Assembly (NCBI RefSeq): GCF_044068625.1
Contig: NZ_JBIPKH010000015.1
Coordinates: forward strand, 12,429 to 76,428
Reading direction: 5' to 3'
Length of the DNA: 64,000 bases
From: Desulfurivibrio sp044068625
GTDB taxonomy: Bacteria; Desulfobacterota; Desulfobulbia; Desulfobulbales; Desulfurivibrionaceae
Every line of letters starts with the position of its first letter. Position 1 is the stretch's first letter. Both the position numbers and the translations under genes were made by a program. Of this stretch, positions 24,096 to 31,237 are shown piece after piece. Below the pieces are notes generated by a model. That model did not search any database. It was not told where the DNA came from and saw only the letters and a program-made list of their open reading frames with translations.

Positions 24096-24401
24096 TCAGG
24101 CGGCCTTGGCCAACGGCTGAACTTCTTGCCTGATCCGCTTGCCGTCTTCCAACTCAGCCCGTTTCAAGTCGAAAGAAGTTTGCAGGTTCAGCCAGAACTG
24201 GGCGGTGGTGCCGAAATAACGGGCCAGGCGAATGGCGGTGTCGGGGGTAATGGCCCGGCGCTCCCTCACGATGTCATTGATCCGGGGGGCGTTGATGCGC
24301 AAAGCCGTTGCCAGGGCACTGGCGCTGAGTCCCAAGGGAACCATGAACTCTTCCCGCAGAATTTCGCCGGGATGAATCGGCCGCATTTTGTTGGTAGCCA
24401 T
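24096..24401 (-). CDS. higA: HigA-family antitoxin (XRE)
   Basis: 101 residues of the HigA/VapI type: start MATNKMRPIHPGEILREEFM, HTH in LSASALATALRINAPRINDIV, then ITPDTAIRLARYFGTTAQFWLNLQ. It neutralises the HigB toxin and represses the operon. The ATG at 24399-24401 lies 17 bases after the toxin gene, in the toxin-first order typical of hig loci. Confidence 0.92.
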   Translation of the reverse strand: MATNKMRPIHPGEILREEFMVPLGLSASALATALRINAPRINDIVRERRAITPDTAIRLARYFGTTAQFWLNLQTSFDLKRAELEDGKRIRQEVQPLAKAA

Positions 24402-24418
24402 TATTTTTTCCTCTTGTT

Positions 24419-24700
24419 TCAATGGTAATCGGTGATTTCTACCAGTTCCGGTCCGGCCGGAGTCCAGACAAAGCATATCCGCCATTGCCGGTTGATCCGG
24501 ATGCTGTGCTGGCCGTTACGATCGCCGCCGAGGGCCTCAAGCCGGTTTCCGGGCGGCGAGGCCAGGTCTCGAAGCTCAACAGCATCGTCCAGCATCTGCA
24601 ACTTGCGTTGGGCTACGGACTCGAAACCGCGAAACTGCTTCGGTCTTTTGCCCTCATATAGAGCTTCAGTATTTTTGCAGGCAAAGGAACGGATGCTCAT
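24419..24700 (-). CDS. higB: HigB-family RelE-like mRNA interferase toxin
   Basis: 93 residues of the HigB/RelE fold: MSIRSFACKNTEALYEG, then a middle with LASPPGNRLEALGGDR and the strand block QHSIRINRQWRICFVW that carries the typical basic RNA-cutting residues, ending EITDYH. HigB cleaves mRNA on the ribosome. It is the first gene of the module and is flanked on both sides by related spacer repeats, suggesting the pair moves as a cassette. Confidence 0.92.
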   Translation of the reverse strand: MSIRSFACKNTEALYEGKRPKQFRGFESVAQRKLQMLDDAVELRDLASPPGNRLEALGGDRNGQHSIRINRQWRICFVWTPAGPELVEITDYH

Positions 24701-24780
24701 GGCAGCATGATATAACGTTACGCGTTAAACAGCAAACGTTTTGTTGCCCATGTTTTTGGTGTGAAATGGGGTCACCCATT

Positions 24781-24875
24781 GAGGAAAATGGGGTCACCAT
24801 TTCCCCACCATTTGATCCCGATTGAAATAATCACTGCTTAATCTCGCCCCCGGTTGGTTGACCAGCCGGGGGCGA
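24781..24875 (+). repeat. Right copy of the direct repeat flanking higBA
   Basis: It matches 23929-24023, with the exact 27-base core at 24832-24858, 851 bases from the left core. The hairpin arms (24845-24857 and 24862-24874) are kept but the T-run is missing, so this copy is unlikely to terminate. Confidence 0.75.
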
Positions 24876-24944
24876 AGTTATTGGTGGTAACCATTTTGCC
24901 GGCGGGCATTCGGGGTCAGCGCCGCATCCGGTCAGGGAGACGAT

Positions 24945-25331
24945 TTACCAAAAAGTTTCGATCTCAAAGAGGGCGAAGGCCGGGTCTCGAGTAACCAGCG
25001 GGAGGGATTCAATTTCACTTTGGGCGGCCAGCATGCGGTCGAAGGGGTCGCGGTGGGCCAGGTCGTAGCCCCCGGCAAGCAAACTGTGCAAATAGTTCAC
25101 CGGCAAATGGATGAAACCGTCGGCGGCCGTTAGCTCTCCGAAGCGATCGGCCGGTTCCGGCAGTTCCGCAAGTTTGCCGAGCCGCTGCTTGGTGGCGATT
25201 TCCCACGCACTGGCGGCACTGACAAAAATCTCATTGCCCTGATCCATGATAGCTGTCCGGGCCACCGGCGAGAGCCGGGGATCATCGGTGAACCACCACA
25301 ACAGGGTGTGGGTATCCAGTAACAGTTTCAT
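24945..25331 (-). CDS. vapC: VapC-type PIN-domain ribonuclease toxin
   Basis: 128 residues with the PIN acidic set: D6 in MKLLLDTHTLLWW, E44 in SAWEIA, D95 and D98 in HRDPFDRM, and D116 in VTRDPAF. This subgroup (DTHTLLWW... DPFDRMLAAQ) is a PhoH-like/VapC toxin that cuts RNA, often tRNA. It overlaps its antitoxin gene by four bases (ATGA). Confidence 0.93.
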   Translation of the reverse strand: MKLLLDTHTLLWWFTDDPRLSPVARTAIMDQGNEIFVSAASAWEIATKQRLGKLAELPEPADRFGELTAADGFIHLPVNYLHSLLAGGYDLAHRDPFDRMLAAQSEIESLPLVTRDPAFALFEIETFW

Positions 25332-25561
25332 TTTCCCTCCCAGGCAGCCAGTTCCGCATCGGGCAAAGGCTCGAAAAAAGCCGCGCCGACCCTGCCTTTC
25401 AGGCGCCCGGGGCGCCGTTTACCCGAGTCGGGTGCCAATGGAACCAGGCGAGCATAGGGTTTGCCCGACTTGGCCAGAATAATCTCCTGGCCGGCATGGG
25501 CCTTTTCCAGCAACCGGGAAAAATGGGTTTTCGCCTCATGAACATTGACCATGGTTGCCAT
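25328..25561 (-). CDS. vapB: Phd/YefM-type antitoxin of the PIN toxin
   Basis: 77 residues beginning MATMVNVHEAKTHFSRLLEKAHAGQEIILAKSGKPYARLVPL in sense, the standard Phd/YefM DNA-binding fold, followed by a C-terminal tail (about 55-77) that should wrap the toxin. It is upstream of and coupled to the PIN gene. It probably represses its own promoter, which would lie in 25562-25650. Confidence 0.92.
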   Translation of the reverse strand: MATMVNVHEAKTHFSRLLEKAHAGQEIILAKSGKPYARLVPLAPDSGKRRPGRLKGRVGAAFFEPLPDAELAAWEGK

Positions 25562-25671
25562 AGTGAACCCCTTTACGGAATTTTTTTAAAAGTGGACCAA
25601 GTTTCATGACTAAGTCTAGCGGGATGCAGAGCCATGATCAAGAAAAAAGTGAAAAATGAAGAGTGAAAAAT

Positions 25672-25719
25672 GGGGTCAGACTCCTTTTACGAGGCGGCGG
25701 CCGATGATGGGCCGCCGCC
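25672..25719 (+). repeat. GGGGTCA spacer element with GC hairpin
   Basis: GGGGTCA at 25672-25678 is the sixth copy of this motif since 23937. It is followed by a perfect 10-bp hairpin (25693-25702 with 25710-25719, GGCGGCGGCC arms). Elements of this look recur in intergenic DNA of many genomes; here they sit only between the toxin-antitoxin modules. Confidence 0.5.
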
Positions 25720-25776
25720 CCTCTTCGTTTGTCCTTTTTGTTCTACATTCATCCGCCCTAAAGCCCGGGGTGGATA

Positions 25777-27012
25777 TCAACTTTGGGCAAAACCCAAGGC
25801 TGCCGCAATTCGTTCCCGCCCGGCTCGACTCACGCCGGCCCGGTCGGCATGGGCATGCCAGCCTGCGACCGCCTCGCGAACCTGTTCCCTGATGTCTGCG
25901 GCTTCTTTCTCATCCAGTCCGGCCTCATCTGCCAGTTTCCGCATCTGCTCCCGGCCGGGATTGCGCCCTTCGCCGGCCAGGGTCATGGTATGTTCGCCGC
26001 CGGCACCGGCAGCGAACACCAGATCGTAAGCCGGTGTCAGTTGCCACTCGGCACTGGTGTCATCCATGATGAAAGCGAAGTTTTTCACGTGATCGTCCCG
26101 GTTGTGGGCCAACACGTTGAAGACCATCCGGCGGAAAGCTTGGGCAACCTGGCGGTGATCACGGGTCAGCAGCGACGTGGCCTTGAGCAGATCGCGGTAG
26201 TCCACGGAAGGAATCCTGAAGTTGGCCTGGATCAGGTTACCGAAAGTATGCACGTGAAAGCGGCGATTAAGGTGGCGATCAAATCGCAGGCAACCGAAAA
26301 AGCGATCGCCCTCGCGGGTGACAAAAAGGCGCGTTGGGGGCAAGTCGATGCCGGCGGCGGCGGCCATGAGGGAGTAGGCGTATTCGATTGCTCCGGCATC
26401 GGTGTCACCGTAACGGGCCGCAAACTTGATGATCCAGGGCTCAAACCCCGCGGGCAATTGATCGTTGTCCCCGGCGATGATTTGGTCGCGCGCAGGATCA
26501 AAACCGACCAGAACTTTAGGCCGCGCCCCGCCGGGTGAGCCGCCGGCCCGCAGAAGTTGCGGGAGCACCTCCACCGTTTCGCCATGCAGCACATCCTCGG
26601 CATGGCGGGCCAGCCGGTGAAGATCGAAAGTTTCCGGCGCAACTTCAGGCTGTAATGCAGACGGATGGTAGGTCAAGGCGCCCATGGTGCGGGTGCCCAA
26701 CCAGGCCAGCCGATCCAGTGCGCTGAAGCTGTCCGGGTTCATGCCGGAAGCCCGGAAGTGGCGATCCATCAGCAACAGCCCCCAGCCATCGGGCAAGGAG
26801 TCATCAAACAGGCCCGGCAGGGGGCCGAAACGAAAGTCTGTATGCTCGAACAGGCCGGTGGCAAAAGGGAGCCGGAAGGGGGAAAGATTCAGGCCGGTGG
26901 CCAAAAACTCCGGAGCATATTCAAAATAAACCCGGTTACGCGCTTCGGCCAGGAAGCCGACCACCGACTCATCCCCGATGGTGCGGGTAAAGCGGACTTC
27001 AAGTTTTTTCAC
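25777..27012 (-). CDS. hipA: HipA-family serine/threonine kinase toxin
   Basis: 411 residues of the HipA kinase family. Visible landmarks are the Gly-rich GGSPGGARPK (157-166), the catalytic loop HNRDDHVKN (303-311) and the metal-binding AYDLV (328-332). HipA toxins phosphorylate aminoacyl-tRNA synthetases and induce dormancy. The C-terminus is helical and shorter than in E. coli HipA (440). It overlaps the hipB-like gene by four bases. The catalytic Asp and Asn are present, so it should be active. Confidence 0.9.
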   Translation of the reverse strand: MKKLEVRFTRTIGDESVVGFLAEARNRVYFEYAPEFLATGLNLSPFRLPFATGLFEHTDFRFGPLPGLFDDSLPDGWGLLLMDRHFRASGMNPDSFSALDRLAWLGTRTMGALTYHPSALQPEVAPETFDLHRLARHAEDVLHGETVEVLPQLLRAGGSPGGARPKVLVGFDPARDQIIAGDNDQLPAGFEPWIIKFAARYGDTDAGAIEYAYSLMAAAAGIDLPPTRLFVTREGDRFFGCLRFDRHLNRRFHVHTFGNLIQANFRIPSVDYRDLLKATSLLTRDHRQVAQAFRRMVFNVLAHNRDDHVKNFAFIMDDTSAEWQLTPAYDLVFAAGAGGEHTMTLAGEGRNPGREQMRKLADEAGLDEKEAADIREQVREAVAGWHAHADRAGVSRAGRERIAAALGFAQS

Positions 27013-27320
27013 ACCCGGCCTCTTTTGGGCAAAGGTTTTGCGGCCCGGCGTTCAAGTTCGGCGATCCCGGCAGCCGGCGGCAACTGCAGAATTTCCGCAA
27101 AATCATTAAGACGCCCCAAGGCATGGGCAACCCTGAGCACCAGGTCAAAAGAGGCCTTGCCCCGGGTTTCAAAACGTTTGAGCGAGGCGGCGGAAACTCC
27201 AGCCCGCAAAGCCAGGGTTTCCCTGGTCCAGCCTTTAAATAACCGCAGTTCCCGCAAACGCCGGGCCAACGATAAACCCATTTCCCGGGGGGTGGTTAAT
27301 GTAAGAAGTTTCGGCTCCAT
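27009..27320 (-). CDS. hipB: HipB-like XRE antitoxin
   Basis: 103 residues with an HTH in TRETLALRAGVSAASLKRFET, followed by a short basic tail. It precedes and overlaps hipA as in other hip operons and should bind both HipA and the operator. Two ATAGGCAA-type repeats just upstream are plausible sites. Confidence 0.88.
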   Translation of the reverse strand: MEPKLLTLTTPREMGLSLARRLRELRLFKGWTRETLALRAGVSAASLKRFETRGKASFDLVLRVAHALGRLNDFAEILQLPPAAGIAELERRAAKPLPKRGRV

Positions 27321-27349
27321 TTTTTTTGATTGTACCGAACAAGATAAAA

Positions 27350-27400
27350 ATAGGCAATATTTTAACTATAACACCACAAACAGATCATTTATAGGCAACA
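27350..27400. promoter_or_regulatory. Candidate HipB operator, two direct repeats
   Basis: ATAGGCAATAT (27350-27360) and ATAGGCAACAT (27391-27401) differ by one base and are 41 bases apart, centre to centre, about four helical turns. They lie 30-80 bases upstream of the hipB-like gene in an AT-rich promoter-like stretch. Binding by HipB is inference. Confidence 0.5.
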
Positions 27401-27498
27401 TATTACCCGCTGTCTTTGTGGTCGTTGGGGGGCACCTCCAGCAGGGGGCAAATCTTTATCCGTGACACCACCCGCCTGCCCCCCTGTCGCGGAGAATC

Positions 27499-28539
27499 TT
27501 GCCCGTCGGCAAAACCACCTTGGCCAAGGATATTTTGCGGGATCAGTCCGGTTATCTGAACTGGGATATCGCCGAAGATCGGGAGAGAATTCTGCGCCGG
27601 GAATTGCCTCCGGCTCCGTTGCTGGTTTTTGACGAAATTCACAAGTATCGCAATTGGCGAAACTATCTTAAGGGTTTATATGACCGGTCTCCCCGTGATT
27701 CGCAAATTCTGGTAACCGGCAGCGCCCGCCTCGATTATTACCGGCACGGCGGGGATTCCCTGCAGGGACGCTACCACTATCTGCGCCTTTTTCCTTTATC
27801 CTGCGCGGAACTGGGCATAACCACCACCGCGGATATGCAGGAGCTTTTGCATCTCGGCGGTTTTCCGGAGCCTTTTTTTGCCTCTTCCGAGGTGGAATCC
27901 CGCCGCTGGTCGCGGGAGTACCGGCGCCGCCTCATCGAAGAAGATCTGGCCTCCCTGGAAAGGGTGCATGACCTGGGAACCCTGGAACTGCTGCTGCTGC
28001 GGCTGCCGGATCTGGTGGGCTCCCCCCTTTCCATCAACGCCCAGCGGGAGGATCTGCAGGCAGCCCACAAAACCGTGGCCAACTGGTTGCGGATTCTGGA
28101 GCGCCTCTACGCGATTTTCCGACTTTCCCCCTTCGGAGCGCCCCGGATCAGGGCCGTAAAAAAAGAGCAGAAACACTACCACTTTGACTGGACCCTGGTT
28201 AAAGAGCCGGGAGCCCGATTTGAAAACATGGTCGCCCTCCATCTTCTCAAATGGACCGCCTTTAGAGAGGATACCTTGGGCCTGGATGTCGAATTGCGTT
28301 ATTTCCGGGATATCGACGGTCGGGAGGTGGATTTCGTGCTTCTGGAAGATGGAAAGCCGACTACCCTGGTGGAATGCAAAACCGGCGGCGGTCCGCCCGG
28401 CAAGGGCCTGAAATATCTCCGGGCCAGGTTCCCCCATTGCCGGGCGCTGCAAATCAGCGCCGCCGACGACCGCGATTTCGTGACGCCGGAAGGGATCAGG
28501 GTCATGCCGGCCCCGGCTTTTCTGGCCGAACTGGTCTGA
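27499..28539 (+). pseudogene. AAA/DUF4143 ATPase lacking its N-terminus
   Basis: The 346-residue reading has the family's Walker B-like LLVFDEIHKYRNW, the TGSARLDYYR sensor segment and the C-terminal DUF4143 nuclease-like domain (REVDFVLLEDGKPTTLVECK). At the front only VGKTTLAKD remains of Walker A: the normal GPRQ-type start and about 30-40 earlier residues are missing, and a TGA precedes in frame (near 27470). The first possible start is a TTG inside the P-loop. The gene is therefore very probably truncated and inactive. Such ATPases are frequent passengers of toxin-antitoxin regions. A functional short form cannot be excluded. Confidence 0.72.
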
Positions 28540-28692
28540 GCGGGGAGCCGCCGGTTTTTCTTTGTTCAGAGGAGGCTTGTCTTTTTGCGCAGGCCGGTTC
28601 CGACCACTACCCGATTGACGGAGTGGTTCGCGGCCACTATATTGAGCCGACACCATGAAAAAACTCCACCCATAGCGGGAGCCGCCTGAACC

Positions 28693-29448
28693 ATGATTAT
28701 ATTCAGCGATATTGTCAAAACCTATGCCAAGGAGCTGGGCCAGCGGGCCAAACGGGCCCTGAGCGGGGTTTCCTTTTCCCTGGCCCCCGGGGAAACCCTG
28801 GGGCTGGTGGGGGCCAACGGGGCGGGTAAAAGTACCTGCATCAAGCTGCTGCTCGATTTTATCCGGCCGGATCTGGGCGCCATAACCCTGCTGGGCTCCA
28901 CCCCCAAGGATCCGGCGGTGCGGCTGCGGATCGGCTACCTGCCCGAGACCGCCAATTTCCCCGCCAACCTCACCGTCCTCGATATGCTGCGCTTCACCGG
29001 GGCCACCTGCCGGCTTTCCGCCGATCAAACCCGGGAGGGCGGTGAAAAATGGCTGCGGCGGCTGGGCCTCTGGGCCGACCGCAAACGGCCCCTGCGCGAT
29101 TTTTCCAAGGGGATGCAGCAGCGGGCCAACTTCGCCATCGCCCTGCTCAGCGAGCCGGAACTGCTGATTCTGGACGAGCCGATGAGCGGCCTGGACCCCA
29201 TCGGCCGGGCCGATATGCTGGCCCTGATTGGCGAACTCAAGGCCCAGGGCCGCTCCATCCTCTTCTGCTCCCACATTCTGGAGGATGTGGACCGGCTGGC
29301 CGACCGGGTGCTGGTACTGCATCAAAGCCGCAAGCTGTTTGAGGGCACCCCCCGGGAGCTGGCCCAAAGACGGCAGTGCGCAGGCTTTACCGAGGCTTAT
29401 CTCAATCTGGTGCAAGGTCAGGAAGGAGTGGCGAGCCATGGGGCATAA
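28693..29448 (+). CDS. ABC transporter ATP-binding protein, PilH-like
   Basis: 251 residues with Walker A VGANGAGKST (about 38-47), the ABC signature as DFSKGMQQR, and Walker B LLILDEPMSGLDP. It pairs with a six-helix permease and a helical protein downstream. The same order of ATPase, permease and repeat protein near pilin genes is known for PilH-PilI-PilG in Myxococcus, which is needed for pilus export. Here pilA is 5 kb away and toxin-antitoxin genes lie between, so the link is suggestive. An ABC-2 type drug or lipid exporter is the alternative. Confidence 0.87.
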   Translation: MIIFSDIVKTYAKELGQRAKRALSGVSFSLAPGETLGLVGANGAGKSTCIKLLLDFIRPDLGAITLLGSTPKDPAVRLRIGYLPETANFPANLTVLDMLRFTGATCRLSADQTREGGEKWLRRLGLWADRKRPLRDFSKGMQQRANFAIALLSEPELLILDEPMSGLDPIGRADMLALIGELKAQGRSILFCSHILEDVDRLADRVLVLHQSRKLFEGTPRELAQRRQCAGFTEAYLNLVQGQEGVASHGA

Positions 29449-30262
29449 ACTGAAGCGGATCATGGCGGTGGCCCGCCTGGTGACCCTGGACGGCCTGCGC
29501 CGGCACGCCCTGCTCGGCCTGGTCGCCCTGGCGGTGGCCGCCCAGTTGGGGGCCCTGTTCTTTATCGATTTTATCCCCCGGGATATCGGCCGGGCCTCGG
29601 CCGACTTTATCCTCTCCACGACCTGGCTGGCCGGGTTCATCTTTCTCTTTTTCCATGGGGTTCAGGTGATCGCCCTGGACGAGGAGAAGAGAGTGATCTA
29701 CTCCCTGCTGGCCCGGCCAATCTCCCGGGGCGAGTACGTTCTGGGGGTCTTCGTCGGCCTGGCCTTGCTGCTGTTGCTGCTCAACCTGCTGCTGGGCAGC
29801 CTGGGTTTTGGGGCTCTGTTGCTGATCAAGGGGATGGTTCAGGAGGTCTATTTTGCCCACTTGGGCGGTTTGGCCTACCTGCTGGCCTGGCTGGGGCTCT
29901 ATGTCACCCAGTTGTTGCTGCTGGCGGTGATTATGCTCTTTTCCGGCCTGGTGCGCGGCGGTTTTCCGGTGCTGCTGGTTTCCCTGGCCTATTACGCGAT
30001 CTGCTCCGGCTTGCCGGTGGTACGGGAGGCGGTTTCCCAGCGGGCGGCCGAGGAAAGCGGGGGGGGGCTTGCCCTCTTGCTCAAGGGGCTGACCGCCCTG
30101 TTTCCCGATTTTTCCCGCCTCGATTTTAAGGACGCGATCACCGTTGCCGACTTCGGGACGGGGGCCGGGCCGCTGCTGATCGGTTTCGGCCTGACGGCGG
30201 CCTATGTGGCCCTGGCCCTGTGGTTGGCCTGCCTGCTCTATCAACGGCGGGATCTGCAATGA
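29438..30262 (+). CDS. ABC-2 type permease, PilI-like
   Basis: 274 residues with about six membrane helices and the ABC-2 loop around RVIYSLLARPISRGEYVLG. The ATG at 29438 has an AAGGAG at about 15 bases and overlaps the ATPase gene end by 11 bases, indicating coupled translation. It forms the membrane half of the transporter with the preceding ATPase. The downstream gene overlaps its stop (ATGA). Confidence 0.85.
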   Translation: MGHKLKRIMAVARLVTLDGLRRHALLGLVALAVAAQLGALFFIDFIPRDIGRASADFILSTTWLAGFIFLFFHGVQVIALDEEKRVIYSLLARPISRGEYVLGVFVGLALLLLLLNLLLGSLGFGALLLIKGMVQEVYFAHLGGLAYLLAWLGLYVTQLLLLAVIMLFSGLVRGGFPVLLVSLAYYAICSGLPVVREAVSQRAAEESGGGLALLLKGLTALFPDFSRLDFKDAITVADFGTGAGPLLIGFGLTAAYVALALWLACLLYQRRDLQ

Positions 30263-31071
30263 TGGCCAGGGTCGCCCTCTTTGCCGGGCTGCTCCTCTTT
30301 TATCTTTTCACCTTCTGGCAGCAGGAGAAGGGGGTAGCCGCCACGCCGCCGTCACCGACCCACCCCGCTCCGCCCCTGATCCAGGAGATCGCTTTAGGCT
30401 ATCTCAAGCAGTTGGGCGGCGAGATTCAATTTATCAAGACCGCGGTTTTTGTCGGGGGCGGGATCACCATGCGTGACCGGCTGGAGTACGCCCCCCCCCT
30501 GGCCGCCCGTTTGACCGCCGCCGCCCATCTCCATCCCCGCTTCATCGACACCTACTACCTGGCCCAGGCGGTCTTGCCCTATATTCACGATGAGTATGCC
30601 GAACTGGCCAACGATATCCATCGGCGGGGGATGGCCGTCCTGCCCGACAACTTCGTGCTCCCCTTTTTCGTCGGCTTCAACCATTTTTACCACCTGAAGG
30701 ACCCCGGCCAGGGGGCCGGCTATCTCCATCAGGCGGGGCAGAAGCCCGGGGCGCCGGTCTGGTTCGGCCATCTGGCCGCCACTTTGGCCGGGGAGGGGGG
30801 CGATATTTACGGCGGTCTGTTCTGGCTGCGGGCCATGCTGGCCGCCGAAGAGGATGAGCTGATGCAGGAGCGTTATCGTCACAGCATCAGCATGTTCGAG
30901 CGGGCGGTAACGGTGCAGGAAGCGGTGCTGGCCTACAAGGCCGAGCGGGCCGAATACCCCTCGACCCTGACGGAGCTGGCGCCGGACTATCTGCCGGCCT
31001 TGCCGGAGTTCGACCCCCCCTTTGAGTTGAGCTGGCAGCCCCCGGAGTTGCGCCTGCTGCGGGTCCGCTGA
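30259..31071 (+). CDS. Membrane-anchored helical-repeat protein, third gene of the ABC operon
   Basis: 270 residues: one N-terminal membrane helix (VALFAGLLLFYLFTFW), a Pro-rich linker, then helical segments reminiscent of TPR repeats (LTAAAHLHPRFIDTYYLAQAV, HLKDPGQGAGYLHQAG). It most likely sits in the periplasm attached to the inner membrane. The start overlaps the permease stop as ATGATG. By position it corresponds to PilG of the Myxococcus PilGHI set, but sequence alone does not prove this. Confidence 0.65.
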   Translation: MMARVALFAGLLLFYLFTFWQQEKGVAATPPSPTHPAPPLIQEIALGYLKQLGGEIQFIKTAVFVGGGITMRDRLEYAPPLAARLTAAAHLHPRFIDTYYLAQAVLPYIHDEYAELANDIHRRGMAVLPDNFVLPFFVGFNHFYHLKDPGQGAGYLHQAGQKPGAPVWFGHLAATLAGEGGDIYGGLFWLRAMLAAEEDELMQERYRHSISMFERAVTVQEAVLAYKAERAEYPSTLTELAPDYLPALPEFDPPFELSWQPPELRLLRVR

Positions 31072-31106
31072 TTGGCCCCCGCCCCCGGGTCCCGGCGCCT
31101 TTTCCC

Positions 31107-31135
31107 TTGACCCTGGCTGGTTCGGATGCTATTTA
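31107..31135 (+). promoter_or_regulatory. Sigma70-type promoter of tRNA-Pro
   Basis: TTGACC (31107-31112) and TATTTA (31130-31135) are spaced by exactly 17 bases, about 18 bases ahead of the tRNA 5' end. Confidence 0.65.
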
Positions 31136-31153
31136 GAGCGATTACTGTGCCGT

Positions 31154-31230
31154 CGGGGCGTGGCGCAGCCTGGTAGCGCGCCTGCCTTGGGAGCAGGAGG
31201 CCGGAGGTTCGAATCCTCTCGCCCCGACCA
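31154..31230 (+). tRNA. tRNA-Pro (UGG)
   Basis: 77 bases with an encoded CCA end. The acceptor CGGGGCG pairs with CGCCCCG, the D-arm has AGCCTGGTAGCG, the anticodon loop CTTGGGA puts TGG at 31188-31190, and the T-arm is GGTTCGAATCC. A run of seven T bases follows directly and should end transcription. Confidence 0.97.
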
Positions 31231-31237
31231 TTTTTTT

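Noticed and set aside
25670..26029. 119-codon plus-strand ORF starting in the GGGGTCA element
   Set aside because: It runs antisense into hipA and lacks protein-like composition; it is a reading of the repeat.
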